Assembly (NCBI GenBank): GCA_040766655.1
Contig: JAXGQB010000006.1
Coordinates: 372,001-436,000, forward strand
Reading direction: 5' to 3'
DNA from: JALOOB01 sp040766655
Lineage (GTDB): Bacteria; Chloroflexota; Anaerolineae; CG2-30-64-16
DNA: 64,000 nt
The notes beneath the pieces were generated by a model, which was given only the letters and a program-made list of their open reading frames with translations, was not told where the DNA came from and did no database searches. The position numbers were made by a program, and so were the translations under genes. Shown here in pieces: positions 47,319-56,390 of the stretch; position 1 is the first letter of the stretch, and the number at the start of each line of letters is the position of its first letter.

Positions 47319-49585
47319 GGCGCCACCTGGTCCGCGTGCAGCGCCGTGCGCGCCGGGAAGGGACGCGACGCGATCGGGGCGGACGACTTACCGGGCACGG
47401 GGAGCGGCAAAAGATCGCCGCCTGCGCCAGGCGGCCCGGCCGAGCCGTGCGGCCCGGCCGAAGCGGGCGAGAGCCACGCGCCCTCCGGGAAGGGCCGGAC
47501 GCCTATCTCCACCCGTGCGGTTCGCGCCAGCAGCTCCGGCGGCGGGCGATAGGTGTCGGCGACCGCGCGGTCCACCGGCCAGCGGTCCGTGCTGAATCGG
47601 CCCGCGGCCGGCGATCGCTTCCACTCCCACAGGAGGTTGCCGTCCGCGTCGAGCAGGCGCAGCGCGGTGCGCAGGTCGTCGGCCGGCGGCTCCGCCGCGC
47701 GCCAGTAGAGGGTCAGCTCGCCCGGCGCGGGGTCGTCCCAGGCAGCCGCGACCAGCTCCACGGGTCCGAAGCGCGTGTTCAGCGGCTGCGCGGCCGCGAT
47801 GCGTTCCGGCCGCGGCTCGGGGGGCGCGGAGAAAGGCTGCACCAGGCCAGTGATCAGCGCTGCGACCGCGATCAGCGCCATGCCGCCGGCCATCACCCCG
47901 GTCCACAGGCCGGCGCGGCGCGCCGCGCGGCGTCCAAGCCAGGCGTGCAGGCCTCCCGCGATGAGCAGGGCGAGCGGGCCCAGGGCCGGGAAGAGCAGTC
48001 GCCCCTGGTCGGTGCCGAGCGCCACCTTGCTGTACGAGTAGATGCCCGCCGCGGTCACCAGCGGCGTGCCGAGGAGGACGATCCAGGCGCAGGCGCCCGG
48101 CAAGTGTGCGGGAGAAGTGCCCGGCAGGGGTGCGGGAGAAGTGCCCGGCAGGGGTGCGGGAGAAGTGCCCGGCAAGTGTGCAGGAGAAGTGCCCGGCAAG
48201 TGTGCGGGAGAAGTGCCCGGCAAGTGTGCGGGAGAAGTGCCCGGCACTTCGGAAGTGCCGGGCACTTGGCGCACGAGATGTAGCAGCCATCCCACGAGCG
48301 CGGCTGCGCCGATCGCGGCCCAGATGAGATAAAGCGCGGTCGGGAGTGGGATATGCCCCGCACCGCCGAACTTGCCCCAGAAGCTGATCCACCAGCCTGA
48401 CAGCAACTGCTGCACGCCGGCCAGCCCCAGCGGTCCCTGGCGTTGATCGATGGTCGCGAGCACCATCGGCCAGCCGAACGGATCGCCGTACAGGCGCCAG
48501 TTGCGCCACAGCCACGGCGCCGCGATCGCGAAGGCCGCCGCACCCGCCAGCGCCACCTGTATGGCGCCGGGCGCCAGCCGTCGCAGGCCGGGCCAGCGTC
48601 GCGTCCCCCCCGGCCATGCCGAGAGGAGGAAGACGGCGGTCACGATCACCGCGAGTGAACCGGTGCTCGCCTTGGTCACGAACGCCAGCCCGAGGCAGAC
48701 GCCGGTCAGCAGCGCGCGCACCCAACCGCGCGCAGACTGAGCCTGATGGGCGGCGTTGTTGTGGCCTTTCGAAGGGCCAGCAGAGCGAGGATGTCTGAGC
48801 GGAGCGTCCTGAGCGGCGGGCGACAGCCCGGAGTCGAAGGAGGCGGAGCGGTCTAGCGGTATGGCCGCGTCCTTCGACTGCACTCCGCCGCCCGGCGATC
48901 CGGGCGGCGGAGTTCCGCTCAGGATGCTTTCGGGGGACTCATCTGAGCGGCTCTGCTGTCGCTGGTGGATGGTAATCGCCGATTTCATGCTCAGCCACAG
49001 CGCCAGGGTGGCCCACATGGCGGCCAGCATGTCGTTGCTCATCGCGCCGCTGACGAACAGCGACTCGGGCAGGAACGCGGCGAACGCGGCGCCCGCGAGC
49101 GCGATCTCAGGCCGCGCGGGCCAGATCGCGCGGCCCAACAGGAAGGTAGCCAGCACGAGCACGAGCCCAGCGAGGATCGACACGCCGCGGCCGGCGCGCA
49201 TGGCAAGCACACCGTCCCGCCACGGCCATTCCTCGGCGGTGGTGTGGACGAAGAAGTTGGATGCCTGGCTCGCCGGACCGAACGCCATGTCGGGATTGGC
49301 GCGCAGGAAGCTGCGGTCCGGCGAGCCGCCGGCCAGCTTCGCGGCGACGGCCGCAAGGGCGTGGTACAGGGGAGGGTGCTTGCCCTGCGTCATCTCCGGC
49401 CCGACGGGCAGCTCGCCCTTCTCCAGCAGGTAGGCCGCGTACGCGTAGTGATCTGCCTCATCCGGCGCTTCGCCCAGGGGCGTGGCCAGGCTGAATGCGA
49501 CGCTGAGCAGCAGGCGCACCAGCAGCAGGGCGACGATCGCCCGCGTGACGGCAGGCGCCCCTCGGTCCATCGGTGTGCGAACCAT
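47315..49585 (-). CDS. Polytopic membrane protein, PMT/DUF2142-like, with inserted repeats
   Basis: About 756 residues from the ATG at 49585, which overlaps the previous stop (TGATG). The opening LGEAPDEADHYAYAAYLLEK and GKHPPLYHALAAVAAKLAGG are typical of DUF2142/GT39-like proteins. Two palindromic elements (48794-48842 and 48871-48924) add about 70 disordered residues between membrane segments (after MKSAITIHQ), and a 24-bp tandem repeat adds six 8-residue PGTSPAHL-type units after GWLLHLVRQ. The C-terminus has a diverged version of the tail module (LRLLDADGNLLWEWKRSP). Despite these insertions the frame is open throughout. The frame also extends upstream over the previous gene, but that part is a shadow. 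Confidence 0.75.
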   Translation of the reverse strand: MVRTPMDRGAPAVTRAIVALLLVRLLLSVAFSLATPLGEAPDEADHYAYAAYLLEKGELPVGPEMTQGKHPPLYHALAAVAAKLAGGSPDRSFLRANPDMAFGPASQASNFFVHTTAEEWPWRDGVLAMRAGRGVSILAGLVLVLATFLLGRAIWPARPEIALAGAAFAAFLPESLFVSGAMSNDMLAAMWATLALWLSMKSAITIHQRQQSRSDESPESILSGTPPPGSPGGGVQSKDAAIPLDRSASFDSGLSPAAQDAPLRHPRSAGPSKGHNNAAHQAQSARGWVRALLTGVCLGLAFVTKASTGSLAVIVTAVFLLSAWPGGTRRWPGLRRLAPGAIQVALAGAAAFAIAAPWLWRNWRLYGDPFGWPMVLATIDQRQGPLGLAGVQQLLSGWWISFWGKFGGAGHIPLPTALYLIWAAIGAAALVGWLLHLVRQVPGTSEVPGTSPAHLPGTSPAHLPGTSPAHLPGTSPAPLPGTSPAPLPGTSPAHLPGACAWIVLLGTPLVTAAGIYSYSKVALGTDQGRLLFPALGPLALLIAGGLHAWLGRRAARRAGLWTGVMAGGMALIAVAALITGLVQPFSAPPEPRPERIAAAQPLNTRFGPVELVAAAWDDPAPGELTLYWRAAEPPADDLRTALRLLDADGNLLWEWKRSPAAGRFSTDRWPVDRAVADTYRPPPELLARTARVEIGVRPFPEGAWLSPASAGPHGSAGPPGAGGDLLPLPVPGKSSAPIASRPFPARTALHADQVAP
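48096..48239. repeat. Six-unit 24-bp in-frame tandem repeat
   Basis: Six consecutive 24-bp units beginning CCCGGCAAGTGTGCGGG, at 48096, 48120, 48144, 48168, 48192 and 48216, differ at only a few positions (units 2 and 3 have CAGGGGTG). Each codes for PGTSPAHL or PGTSPAPL on the minus strand. Copy-number change would keep the frame. Confidence 0.9.
48235..48267. repeat. Perfect palindrome ending the 24-bp repeat array
   Basis: Arms 48235-48250 and 48252-48267 (AAGTGCCCGGCACTTC and its reverse complement) pair around a single G. The inner part matches the junction of the tandem repeat units, so the array may have grown from this palindrome. Confidence 0.8.
48794..48842. repeat. Palindromic element in the 47.3-49.6 kb gene (copy a)
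   Basis: CTGAGCGGAG is followed by CCTGAGCGG, a CGGGC-GACA-GCCCG stem and GAGTCGAAGGA. The first ten bases look like a partial duplicate of the element end. In frame. Confidence 0.65.
48871..48924. repeat. Palindromic element in the 47.3-49.6 kb gene (copy b, inverted)
   Basis: CCTTCGACTGCA, then CTCCGCCGCCCGG-CGAT-CCGGGCGGCGGAG (perfect 13-bp stem, 48883-48912), then TTCCGCTCAGGATG. It lies 28 bp from copy a and faces it, forming an inverted pair. Confidence 0.7.
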
Positions 49586-52371
49586 CACGGCGCCTCGATT
49601 GTGACGGGTGCGGGCCACGTCCATGTGTCCACTCCGGGACTCAGCGGAAGCCGCTCGTCCGTCTCTTCGTCGTAGAAGCCGATCTGCAATCGATACGTGC
49701 CCGGCTGGAGATCCGCGGCCAGGCTGATGGGGTAGGTGTCCACGATGACTTCGCCGGATTGCCAGGTGGTTGTCAGCGCTGTGCCCCCGCGAGGGTAGCC
49801 GTCGCCCTGCGCCCGCGTCGTTCCATCGGCATCCACAAGGTGTATGAACACCTTCCAGTTGCCAGCGGTCGGCCGGTCGGCCCGCCAAACGAGCGTCACT
49901 TCGATGGTCTCGCCGGGCTGAGCGGAGGCCGGCGACGCCAGCTGCACCAGCTTGATCCCTTCCACCCAGCTCGCAGCGACCGGCACGCCGATCTCCGGCA
50001 ACTCGAAGCGCCGCTCGCGATCCCTGATCACAAGACGGCCGACCGGCACCGTGAGCATGTCTTCCCCGGCGCCCATTCGCGCAATGACCAGCGAGGCCGC
50101 ATATTCGCCCGGTGCCAACAGCCCGGAAAGCCTGAACTGCGGCTGTGCACGCACCAGCCGGCCGGCCGTCCACCGGTCGCTCGGATGCCACGCGGGGCCG
50201 AGCGGCTGGATCTGGGTCCACTGCTGCCCGTTGCGCACGAGCTGCAGGCGTGCCTCCAGGGCCGGCTGCGGGGCCTCCACCTGCCACTGCACCGGCAGCG
50301 AAAGCGGGCTGCCCGCGAGGACGGGGGCAACGGGCGGCGCCAGGCTGACGAGCGTCAGGCCGCCCGCCGCAGCGGCCGGACGTGAGCCTGAGGCAAGGGG
50401 CGCGGCGCGCAGTGCATCTGTTGCAGGCGGGCCGACGCGTACCGTGCCCAGGCGAATTGCGGTCGCCAGGCGCCCGCCGCTCCATGCCAGCACGCTTTCG
50501 CCGTCTGTCGTCAGCCACGATGCCTGCATGGCGTAATCACCCGGCGGCAGGTCGGCCGGAACGACGAACGCCAGGCGGTCCGTGACGCTCCCGCCATCCC
50601 ACGTGTCTGTCGGGCACCGCCAGTTGCACGGCTCGCCGCGACGCTGGGCCCAGACCGCACCGTCTTCCCCGAGCAATGTCACAGCGAAGAGCAGTCGCTG
50701 TCCGTTCGCCGCGCTGGCATCCCAGTCGAACTGCAGGCGCAGGGCCTCGCCTGCGGGGGCAGACAGCAGGGGCGCGCCCCCTGCGTCCCGATCACCGGTC
50801 ATGTGCGAGGCAGCCCATCCGGTCAGTCGTAGGAAATCGCCCCACGTTGCGTCGGCCGGCGCCGGACGCAGCGGCAGGTCGCCGAAGTAGTGCGCCACCG
50901 CGCGATCGCCCGGGAACCACTCCTTGAGCGCGCCGTAGCCCAGCCTGGCGAAGGCTGCGTCCACCGTGTCGGTGCTGCTGCGACCCGGATAGAGCATCAG
51001 CCAGAGGGAGCCGTGCTCCTGCAGCAGCTGTCCTGCGTGAGTTTCTGCCGCCTCCGGAGAGATGTCCTCGTCACCTGCGGGCAGGTATGCCTGGTCCAGG
51101 TTCCGGCGATCGTAATACGCGTCGATGGGCCAGTCGAAGAAATAGGTGTAGACGGTCGGCTCACCGTCGCGCGCCCGCTCCTGGATGTAGGTCATCGCCG
51201 GGCTGATGGGCCGCCACGTGTTCTCAGCTTCGCTGAGGCTCAGCGCCAGGTTGGTGCCCAGCACGAGGAGGAGCACCGCGATGGCCAACGCACGATGGCA
51301 ACGGCGAAGCAGATACACCAGGCCGAGGGCCATGCTGATGACGAAGAATCCGAACGCGCTCGAGAAGTGGCGGGGAACCATGAAAGGAAAGACGAATGAG
51401 CCGGCGATCGGCGGCACGAGCAGCACCAGCGCAAACAGTGCCTGCAGGTGCGCCCTTGGCCAGTTGGCCGGCTGCTGCATGCGCACGATGCCGACGCCGA
51501 CCAGGACCCATATCGGCAGCCCCAGGAGGGCGGCCTGCCAATCCGGCAGGGGGTCGCTCGTGGACGCAAGCGCCCAGTGTCCGACGATCGGCAGCATCCG
51601 CCCCGGCGTCCAGGCGGACAGGTTGCTGTTCGTGAGCAGGCCCAGCAGGCTGCCGCGTGGGCCGGGATTGAGGAGGATCCAGATGAGCGGTGCGCCGAGC
51701 AGGATGGACAGGACGAGCGCGGCGCGCAGTCGGGCGGGAGGCAGCCTGGTCCACCGCACTGCGATGAAAAGCGCAAGCGCGACCAGCACGAGGCCGGCAA
51801 GGTAATGGATGGAAAGCGCGACCAGGGAGGCTGCGCCGAAGAGGATCCAGTCACGCCTGCGGTCGAGCGTGAGCGCGCGATCCAATGCCGCCACCATCAG
51901 CACAGTCGCAAGCATCAGCCAGGCATACATCCGGCCGTCGCGACCGTATTGTACGGCGATAGGCTGCAGCGCAATCACCAATGCCGTCAGCGCGGCGGTC
52001 CGGTCGCCGAACCAGCGGCGCACGAGCGTCGCTGTAGACGCCAGGAAGAGCATGCCGCCGATGGCGGAGAGGAACCGCAGGGCAAACTCGCTCGTGCCTG
52101 CCAGGCGGAGCCAGCCGTGGAGGATGAGGTAATAGCCCGGGGGATGTTCGCTGACCGAACTGGCGGTGTAACGGACGATGTCTGCGGGGGATTTGCTGGC
52201 GATGAAGACGCTGATGGCCTCATCCAGCCAGAGATCGGAGGCCCCGAGGTCAACGATCCGCAGCGCCTGTGCGAGCAACATGATGGCCACGCACGCGGCC
52301 ATGAAGCTTGAGCGTCCGATACCAGAGCCGGCCTTAGCCTGGGGGACAAGCTGCCCGCTTGCCCTAGACAT
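49585..52371 (-). CDS. GT39-like (PMT_2) membrane glycosyltransferase
   Basis: About 928 residues from the ATG at 52371, which overlaps the previous stop by 8 nt. After TM1 the catalytic-type acidic motif is SDLWLDEAISVFIASKSPAD, then SVSEHPPGYYLILHGWLRLA and LQPIAVQYGRDGRMYAWLML, clear features of the PMT_2/GT39 group (lipid-carrier-dependent sugar transfer at the outer face). About ten membrane segments are followed by two soluble beta-rich regions; the last holds KVFIHLVDADGTTRAQGDGY and QPGTYRLQIGFYDEETDERL. It is the most recognisable GT-C member of the operon. Confidence 0.83.
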   Translation of the reverse strand: MSRASGQLVPQAKAGSGIGRSSFMAACVAIMLLAQALRIVDLGASDLWLDEAISVFIASKSPADIVRYTASSVSEHPPGYYLILHGWLRLAGTSEFALRFLSAIGGMLFLASTATLVRRWFGDRTAALTALVIALQPIAVQYGRDGRMYAWLMLATVLMVAALDRALTLDRRRDWILFGAASLVALSIHYLAGLVLVALALFIAVRWTRLPPARLRAALVLSILLGAPLIWILLNPGPRGSLLGLLTNSNLSAWTPGRMLPIVGHWALASTSDPLPDWQAALLGLPIWVLVGVGIVRMQQPANWPRAHLQALFALVLLVPPIAGSFVFPFMVPRHFSSAFGFFVISMALGLVYLLRRCHRALAIAVLLLVLGTNLALSLSEAENTWRPISPAMTYIQERARDGEPTVYTYFFDWPIDAYYDRRNLDQAYLPAGDEDISPEAAETHAGQLLQEHGSLWLMLYPGRSSTDTVDAAFARLGYGALKEWFPGDRAVAHYFGDLPLRPAPADATWGDFLRLTGWAASHMTGDRDAGGAPLLSAPAGEALRLQFDWDASAANGQRLLFAVTLLGEDGAVWAQRRGEPCNWRCPTDTWDGGSVTDRLAFVVPADLPPGDYAMQASWLTTDGESVLAWSGGRLATAIRLGTVRVGPPATDALRAAPLASGSRPAAAAGGLTLVSLAPPVAPVLAGSPLSLPVQWQVEAPQPALEARLQLVRNGQQWTQIQPLGPAWHPSDRWTAGRLVRAQPQFRLSGLLAPGEYAASLVIARMGAGEDMLTVPVGRLVIRDRERRFELPEIGVPVAASWVEGIKLVQLASPASAQPGETIEVTLVWRADRPTAGNWKVFIHLVDADGTTRAQGDGYPRGGTALTTTWQSGEVIVDTYPISLAADLQPGTYRLQIGFYDEETDERLPLSPGVDTWTWPAPVTIEAP

Positions 52372-53578
52372 TGACTCCCAAGCCCCCATACGCCAGCAGG
52401 TGACCCTGGGCGATGGCCTCCCATTCGAAGCGGCGGGACAGCAGGCCGGCCCGGGCGGCCAAGACCGACCGCAGGTCGGCATCGGTCATCAGCCTGATGA
52501 CGGCATCGGCCAGCACACGGGGCTGATCCGTCCGGCCCGCCGGCACGAGGAGTGCATTTTCGCCATCCTGGAGCATGGGGAAGTGCTCCAGGGCCTCCGC
52601 GGACACGCCGTCCAGCGCCGTGCTGACGATCGGCAGGCCGTGCGCCAGCGCGGCCATCAGGCTGCCGTGGCGCAACGACGCCCCTTCGCGATAAGGCAGC
52701 ACCGCGCAATCCGCGGCGAGCAGGTTGGCGGACACCTCATCGGAGGCGGTGAAGCCCGTCCACTGCACGCGATCGCTGATCCCCAGCTCTTCGATCAGCC
52801 GCTCCACCTTGGCCAGGTACGCTGCGTTGGTCGGGTCGCTGGAGCCGATCTTGCCGCCCACCATCAGCAGCCGCGCGGGCGCACCCCGGCGCACGAGCTC
52901 GGCGAGGCACTGCACCAGAGATTCGCCGCCCTTGCTTGCATTCAGGAATCCGAAGTACGCCAGGAGCCACTCGCTCGGATGCGCACCCCACCTGGCGCGC
53001 TGGACCTGGCGGGCGTATCCCGGGGGCGGCTCGCAGCGGATGTTGCTACCGATGGGTATCGGCCTGAGCTTCTCGCCGAGCCCGGCGTCCCGCAGGCGCA
53101 GCCAATCGGGCGGGTTCGTCACGATGCAGGCATCGCTGCTGCGTCCCAACGCCAGCACCGACTGCCAGCGCAGCGGTCCGGCCTTCGGGAAGAGATAGGG
53201 AAACTTGAGATCGTGGAATGTGGTCAGGATGAGCGGACGTTCGCGTCTGAGCTTCAGCCGCATCGGCAGCAAATTCACGGCCGGGTGCAGTCCGTACGCG
53301 GCAGATTGGTATTGGAGATGCACCACCTCCGGCCTGAGCTCGGTCACCGCCTCGTTCACGTGGCGCCATAGCCCCCAGCCGGGCCGGTCGAGTTGGGTGT
53401 AGACGGTCGGCTCGTACGCTGCAGACGGGGCACGCAGATGGTCTCCGCCCGCGTCGACATGCGTCAGCACGTGGACGTCCGCACCGAGCTCGCCGAGCGA
53501 CTGGCCCAGGCGGCGCGTGTAGTCGCCCACGCCGCCCTGCATGGCCGGGTATTCCCCTGTGACGAAGAGAACGCGCAT
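52364..53578 (-). CDS. GT4-family glycosyltransferase (GT-B fold)
   Basis: A 404-residue enzyme. The N-terminal Gly-rich loop is VTGEYPAMQGGVGDYTRRLG; the donor-binding C-terminal domain has YFGFLNASKGGESLVQCLAE, then LLMVGGKIGS and the EX7E-type motif in PYREGASLRHGSLMAALAHG followed by LPIVST. Retaining GT4 enzymes use nucleotide sugars; GDP-D-rhamnose made by the gmd and rmd products of this operon is a plausible donor. It begins 9 nt after the GT2 stop. Confidence 0.88.
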   Translation of the reverse strand: MRVLFVTGEYPAMQGGVGDYTRRLGQSLGELGADVHVLTHVDAGGDHLRAPSAAYEPTVYTQLDRPGWGLWRHVNEAVTELRPEVVHLQYQSAAYGLHPAVNLLPMRLKLRRERPLILTTFHDLKFPYLFPKAGPLRWQSVLALGRSSDACIVTNPPDWLRLRDAGLGEKLRPIPIGSNIRCEPPPGYARQVQRARWGAHPSEWLLAYFGFLNASKGGESLVQCLAELVRRGAPARLLMVGGKIGSSDPTNAAYLAKVERLIEELGISDRVQWTGFTASDEVSANLLAADCAVLPYREGASLRHGSLMAALAHGLPIVSTALDGVSAEALEHFPMLQDGENALLVPAGRTDQPRVLADAVIRLMTDADLRSVLAARAGLLSRRFEWEAIAQGHLLAYGGLGVNV

Positions 53579-53587
53579 GTCCTGATC

Positions 53588-54517
53588 CTAGGAGATTCGC
53601 AGGCCGGAGCGGATCAACTGCCCATAGGCCCGCAGCCGTTCGCGGCGCAGCGCTCGCCGGGAGCCGGCGAGCCACTTGGCGAACTCAATAAGCCATTCTA
53701 CGGCATACATTGCCAGCAGAGCAAGCCGCAGCACACCGGCCTGCAGCGCGCCGTGGTGCTTTCGGAAATAGCGCACCTTGCTCGTGTTGAATCGGAGATG
53801 ACGCGCAGCGACGACCTGTTCGGATGATTTGCCCTCGTAGTGGGTGATGGTTGCCGCCGGGAGATAGACGATGCGCCAACCGGCCTTCTTGACGCGGCGG
53901 CACCAGTCCAGCTCCTCCGAGTACATGAAGTAGCTCTCGTCGAAGCCGCCGACCTGATGAAGGACCTCGCGGCGCGTCAGCAGGGCCGCACCCACGAGCC
54001 AGTCGACCTCCTGCACCTGGTGGGGCTGCCGATCCGCCATGTGATAGCGCAGGGCCAACCGATTGCGTGCCGGATTCAGGTGCCATGCAAGAGGGGTGCT
54101 TTCGAAGAGGGCAGTGGCCAGGGTGGGGAAGCGGCGTCGGGACGATTGGAGCGATCCGTCGCCGTAGCGCAATTGGGGCCCCACGACGCCGACGTTCGGG
54201 TGCTCGTGCAGGTAGGTGATCATGGTGTCCAGTGCTTCGTTCTGAACGACCGTGTCGGGATTGAGGAACAGGATGAAGCTGCCCTGTGACTGCACGATCC
54301 CCTGGTTGTTGGCGCGGGTGAATCCGAGATTGTCCTCGTTGGTGATGAGCCGCACATGGGGGAAGCCGGCCAGGACCATGGCCGCGCTACCGTCGCCGGA
54401 CGCGTTGTCCACCACGATCGTCTCAGCCTCGCGCGGCAGGGAGGCCAGGCATGCGGCCAGGAGGTCCCGCACGTTCCAGCTGACGATGATGATCGATAAA
54501 CGGGATAAGTCGGCCAT
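53588..54517 (-). CDS. GT2-family glycosyltransferase (rhamnosyltransferase-like)
   Basis: A 309-residue GT-A enzyme: LSIIIVSWNVRDLLAACLAS, VVDNASGDGSA, the NNQGIVQSQGSFILFLNPDT stretch with the DxD-like NPD, and GAALLTRREVLHQVGGFDES followed by an acidic EELDWC. This is the WbbL/rhamnosyltransferase-like branch of GT2. A C-terminal hydrophobic stretch (RLALLAMYAVEWLIEFAKW) may attach it to the membrane. The 62-nt gap to the polyprenyl synthase gene is the longest in the operon. Confidence 0.88.
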   Translation of the reverse strand: MADLSRLSIIIVSWNVRDLLAACLASLPREAETIVVDNASGDGSAAMVLAGFPHVRLITNEDNLGFTRANNQGIVQSQGSFILFLNPDTVVQNEALDTMITYLHEHPNVGVVGPQLRYGDGSLQSSRRRFPTLATALFESTPLAWHLNPARNRLALRYHMADRQPHQVQEVDWLVGAALLTRREVLHQVGGFDESYFMYSEELDWCRRVKKAGWRIVYLPAATITHYEGKSSEQVVAARHLRFNTSKVRYFRKHHGALQAGVLRLALLAMYAVEWLIEFAKWLAGSRRALRRERLRAYGQLIRSGLRIS

Positions 54518-54579
54518 GTCGGAGCTCGGGTCCTGTGCATCGCCCGGCGCACGTCGCGCCGAGCCGCCTGGAGGATCAC

Positions 54580-55569
54580 TCAGACGTGACGCGCCACGAC
54601 GAAATCGGCCAGTTCCTCCAGCGCGGAACGATAGGGCCCGGGCTCGAAGTTGCCCAGGCGCATCTTAGCCGCGGTCGCAAACGCCGCCGCTTCGTTGGAC
54701 GCCTGTGTCATCGCGGGCGACTGCCGAACCTGGGCCACGATGTCGCCGACAATGTCGGCGACTCCGTCCTGTTCGGTGTCGTTGCGCGCGTCCAACGCGT
54801 GCAGCACGCTTTCAGGGTCGGCGTGATTTTGGAGGAAGTAGTAGAACGGCAGCGTCACGATGCCTTGGCGCAGGTCGCCGCCCACGGGCTTGCCCAGGGT
54901 GGCCTCCTCGCCGCTGTAGTCGAGGATGTCATCGACGATCTGGAAAGCCATCCCCACGTCCTTGCCGTATGCGTAGAGCTCCTGCACCTGCTCGTCGGTC
55001 GCGCCCGCCAGGAGCGCGCCGGATTTCGTCGCCGACGCAAACAGGGAGGCCGTCTTCGCAAAGATGCGCGGATAGTAGGCATCCCGCGACTGCTGCCACT
55101 GCCGGCTCGAGAAGAGTTGGCGCAGCTCGCCCTCGACGATGATCCTCAGGGTATCGGCGAAGAGCTGGATCACCGGCACGTTCTCGGTCTCTGCTGCGAA
55201 GCCCGCGGCCTGAGCGAACAGGTAATCGCCCGCCAGCACGGTGGCGCCCTTGTTCCACTGCGCGTTCAGCGTCGTCACGCCGCGCCTGACCAGCGCGTTG
55301 TCGATCAGGTCGTCGTGGACGAGCGTCGCGGTGTGCAGCATCTCGATCGCAGCCGCAAGGGCGACGGACTTCTCGGAGGTGTTCGGATGGAACAGGCGGT
55401 AGGTGGCAAGCGCAAGCGCGGGGCGCAGGCGTTTTCCGCCGCCCGCCAGGAGCTGCATGAAGGCTTCGGCCAGCGGCGCGTAGGAGTCGGGAGCGATGCT
55501 GCGCATCTTCGCCTCAACCCGCTCCAGATCGGTCTGCACAAGATTCAGTATGGAGATTTCTTTGATCAT
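54580..55569 (-). CDS. Trans-polyprenyl diphosphate synthase
   Basis: A 329-residue all-helical prenyltransferase with GGKRLRPALAL, the first Asp-rich motif HDDLIDNALVRRG and the second VDDILDYSGEEATLGKP. It condenses isopentenyl diphosphate onto an allylic primer to make a polyprenyl chain, for quinones or for a lipid carrier; its place in this operon favours a link to glycan carriers, but trans-type enzymes more often serve quinone synthesis. The ATG at 55569 overlaps the tatD stop (ATGA). Confidence 0.9.
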   Translation of the reverse strand: MIKEISILNLVQTDLERVEAKMRSIAPDSYAPLAEAFMQLLAGGGKRLRPALALATYRLFHPNTSEKSVALAAAIEMLHTATLVHDDLIDNALVRRGVTTLNAQWNKGATVLAGDYLFAQAAGFAAETENVPVIQLFADTLRIIVEGELRQLFSSRQWQQSRDAYYPRIFAKTASLFASATKSGALLAGATDEQVQELYAYGKDVGMAFQIVDDILDYSGEEATLGKPVGGDLRQGIVTLPFYYFLQNHADPESVLHALDARNDTEQDGVADIVGDIVAQVRQSPAMTQASNEAAAFATAAKMRLGNFEPGPYRSALEELADFVVARHV

Positions 55570-56390
55570 GCCCAATCCAATGCAAAACAGCGCCGGGCTG
55601 TGTCGGTGCTCTGCGCTGAGATTAGTTCCACGCTTGTCGCCCTCAACTCAGCCAGCTTCTTCGCCACCAGGGGCAGGAGGGCGGGCTCGTTGCGCTTGCC
55701 GCGATGCGGGTGCGGCGCAAGGTAGGGCGCATCCGTCTCCAGCACCAGCCGATCCGATCTCAGTTGCGGCGCCAGCTCGTGAAGCCGGCGGGCATTCTGA
55801 AACGTGACCGGACCACCGATGCCCAGGATCAGCCCAAGTTCGTATGCGCGAATCGACTGTTCCAGCGTCCCGCTGAATGCATGCCAGATGCCAAGAATAG
55901 CATCGGCGCCGCGCTTCGTCCGTATCTCAGGCACCCATTGTTCCATTGTGCGCAGAAGGTCATCGGTACAGGCCGGATCGCCATCGCGCGCATCACGGGT
56001 GTGCAGGATCACGGGCAGGCCGAGCTCGCCCGCGAGCGCCAACTGCGCCTGCAACGCGTTATGCTGTTGCCCGTGATCCACCTTCTCCCAATAGTAGTCC
56101 AGGCCGATCTCGCCGACCGCGACGACCTTGGGATGCTGCGCCAGATCGCGCAGCGCAGCCACCGTCTCCGCGTCGAAAGCGGCGCAATGGGTCGGATGGA
56201 CGCCCACCGCTACGTAGACCTGCGGGTACCGGTCGGCCAGCGCCAGCACCCGGCGACAGGAGTCCAGATCGATCGCGGGATTTACCAGCGCACGCACCCC
56301 CGCACTTGCGGCCCGCTCCAGCACCAGTTCGCGATCCTCGTCGAATTGCTGCAGGTCCAGGTGGCAGTGCGTGTCGACGATCTCAGCCAA
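55566..56390 (-). CDS. tatD: TatD-family metal-dependent deoxyribonuclease
   Basis: About 274 residues with all TatD metal ligands: VDTHCHLD at the N-terminus, VGEIGLDYY, LPVILHTRDA, IWHAFSG and LETDAPYLAPHPH. TatD enzymes act as 3'-5' exonucleases in DNA repair or degradation. The TTG at 56390 is preferred (AAGG 9 nt upstream) and overlaps the phosphomutase stop by 8 nt; a TTG three codons earlier is possible. It is a housekeeping gene captured in a surface-glycan operon, coupled at both ends. Confidence 0.9.
   Translation of the reverse strand: MAEIVDTHCHLDLQQFDEDRELVLERAASAGVRALVNPAIDLDSCRRVLALADRYPQVYVAVGVHPTHCAAFDAETVAALRDLAQHPKVVAVGEIGLDYYWEKVDHGQQHNALQAQLALAGELGLPVILHTRDARDGDPACTDDLLRTMEQWVPEIRTKRGADAILGIWHAFSGTLEQSIRAYELGLILGIGGPVTFQNARRLHELAPQLRSDRLVLETDAPYLAPHPHRGKRNEPALLPLVAKKLAELRATSVELISAQSTDTARRCFALDWA

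Noticed and set aside
48096..48239. Regular 24-bp repeats considered as a CRISPR array
   Set aside because: Units are contiguous without spacers, they lie in frame inside a gene, and no cas genes are near.
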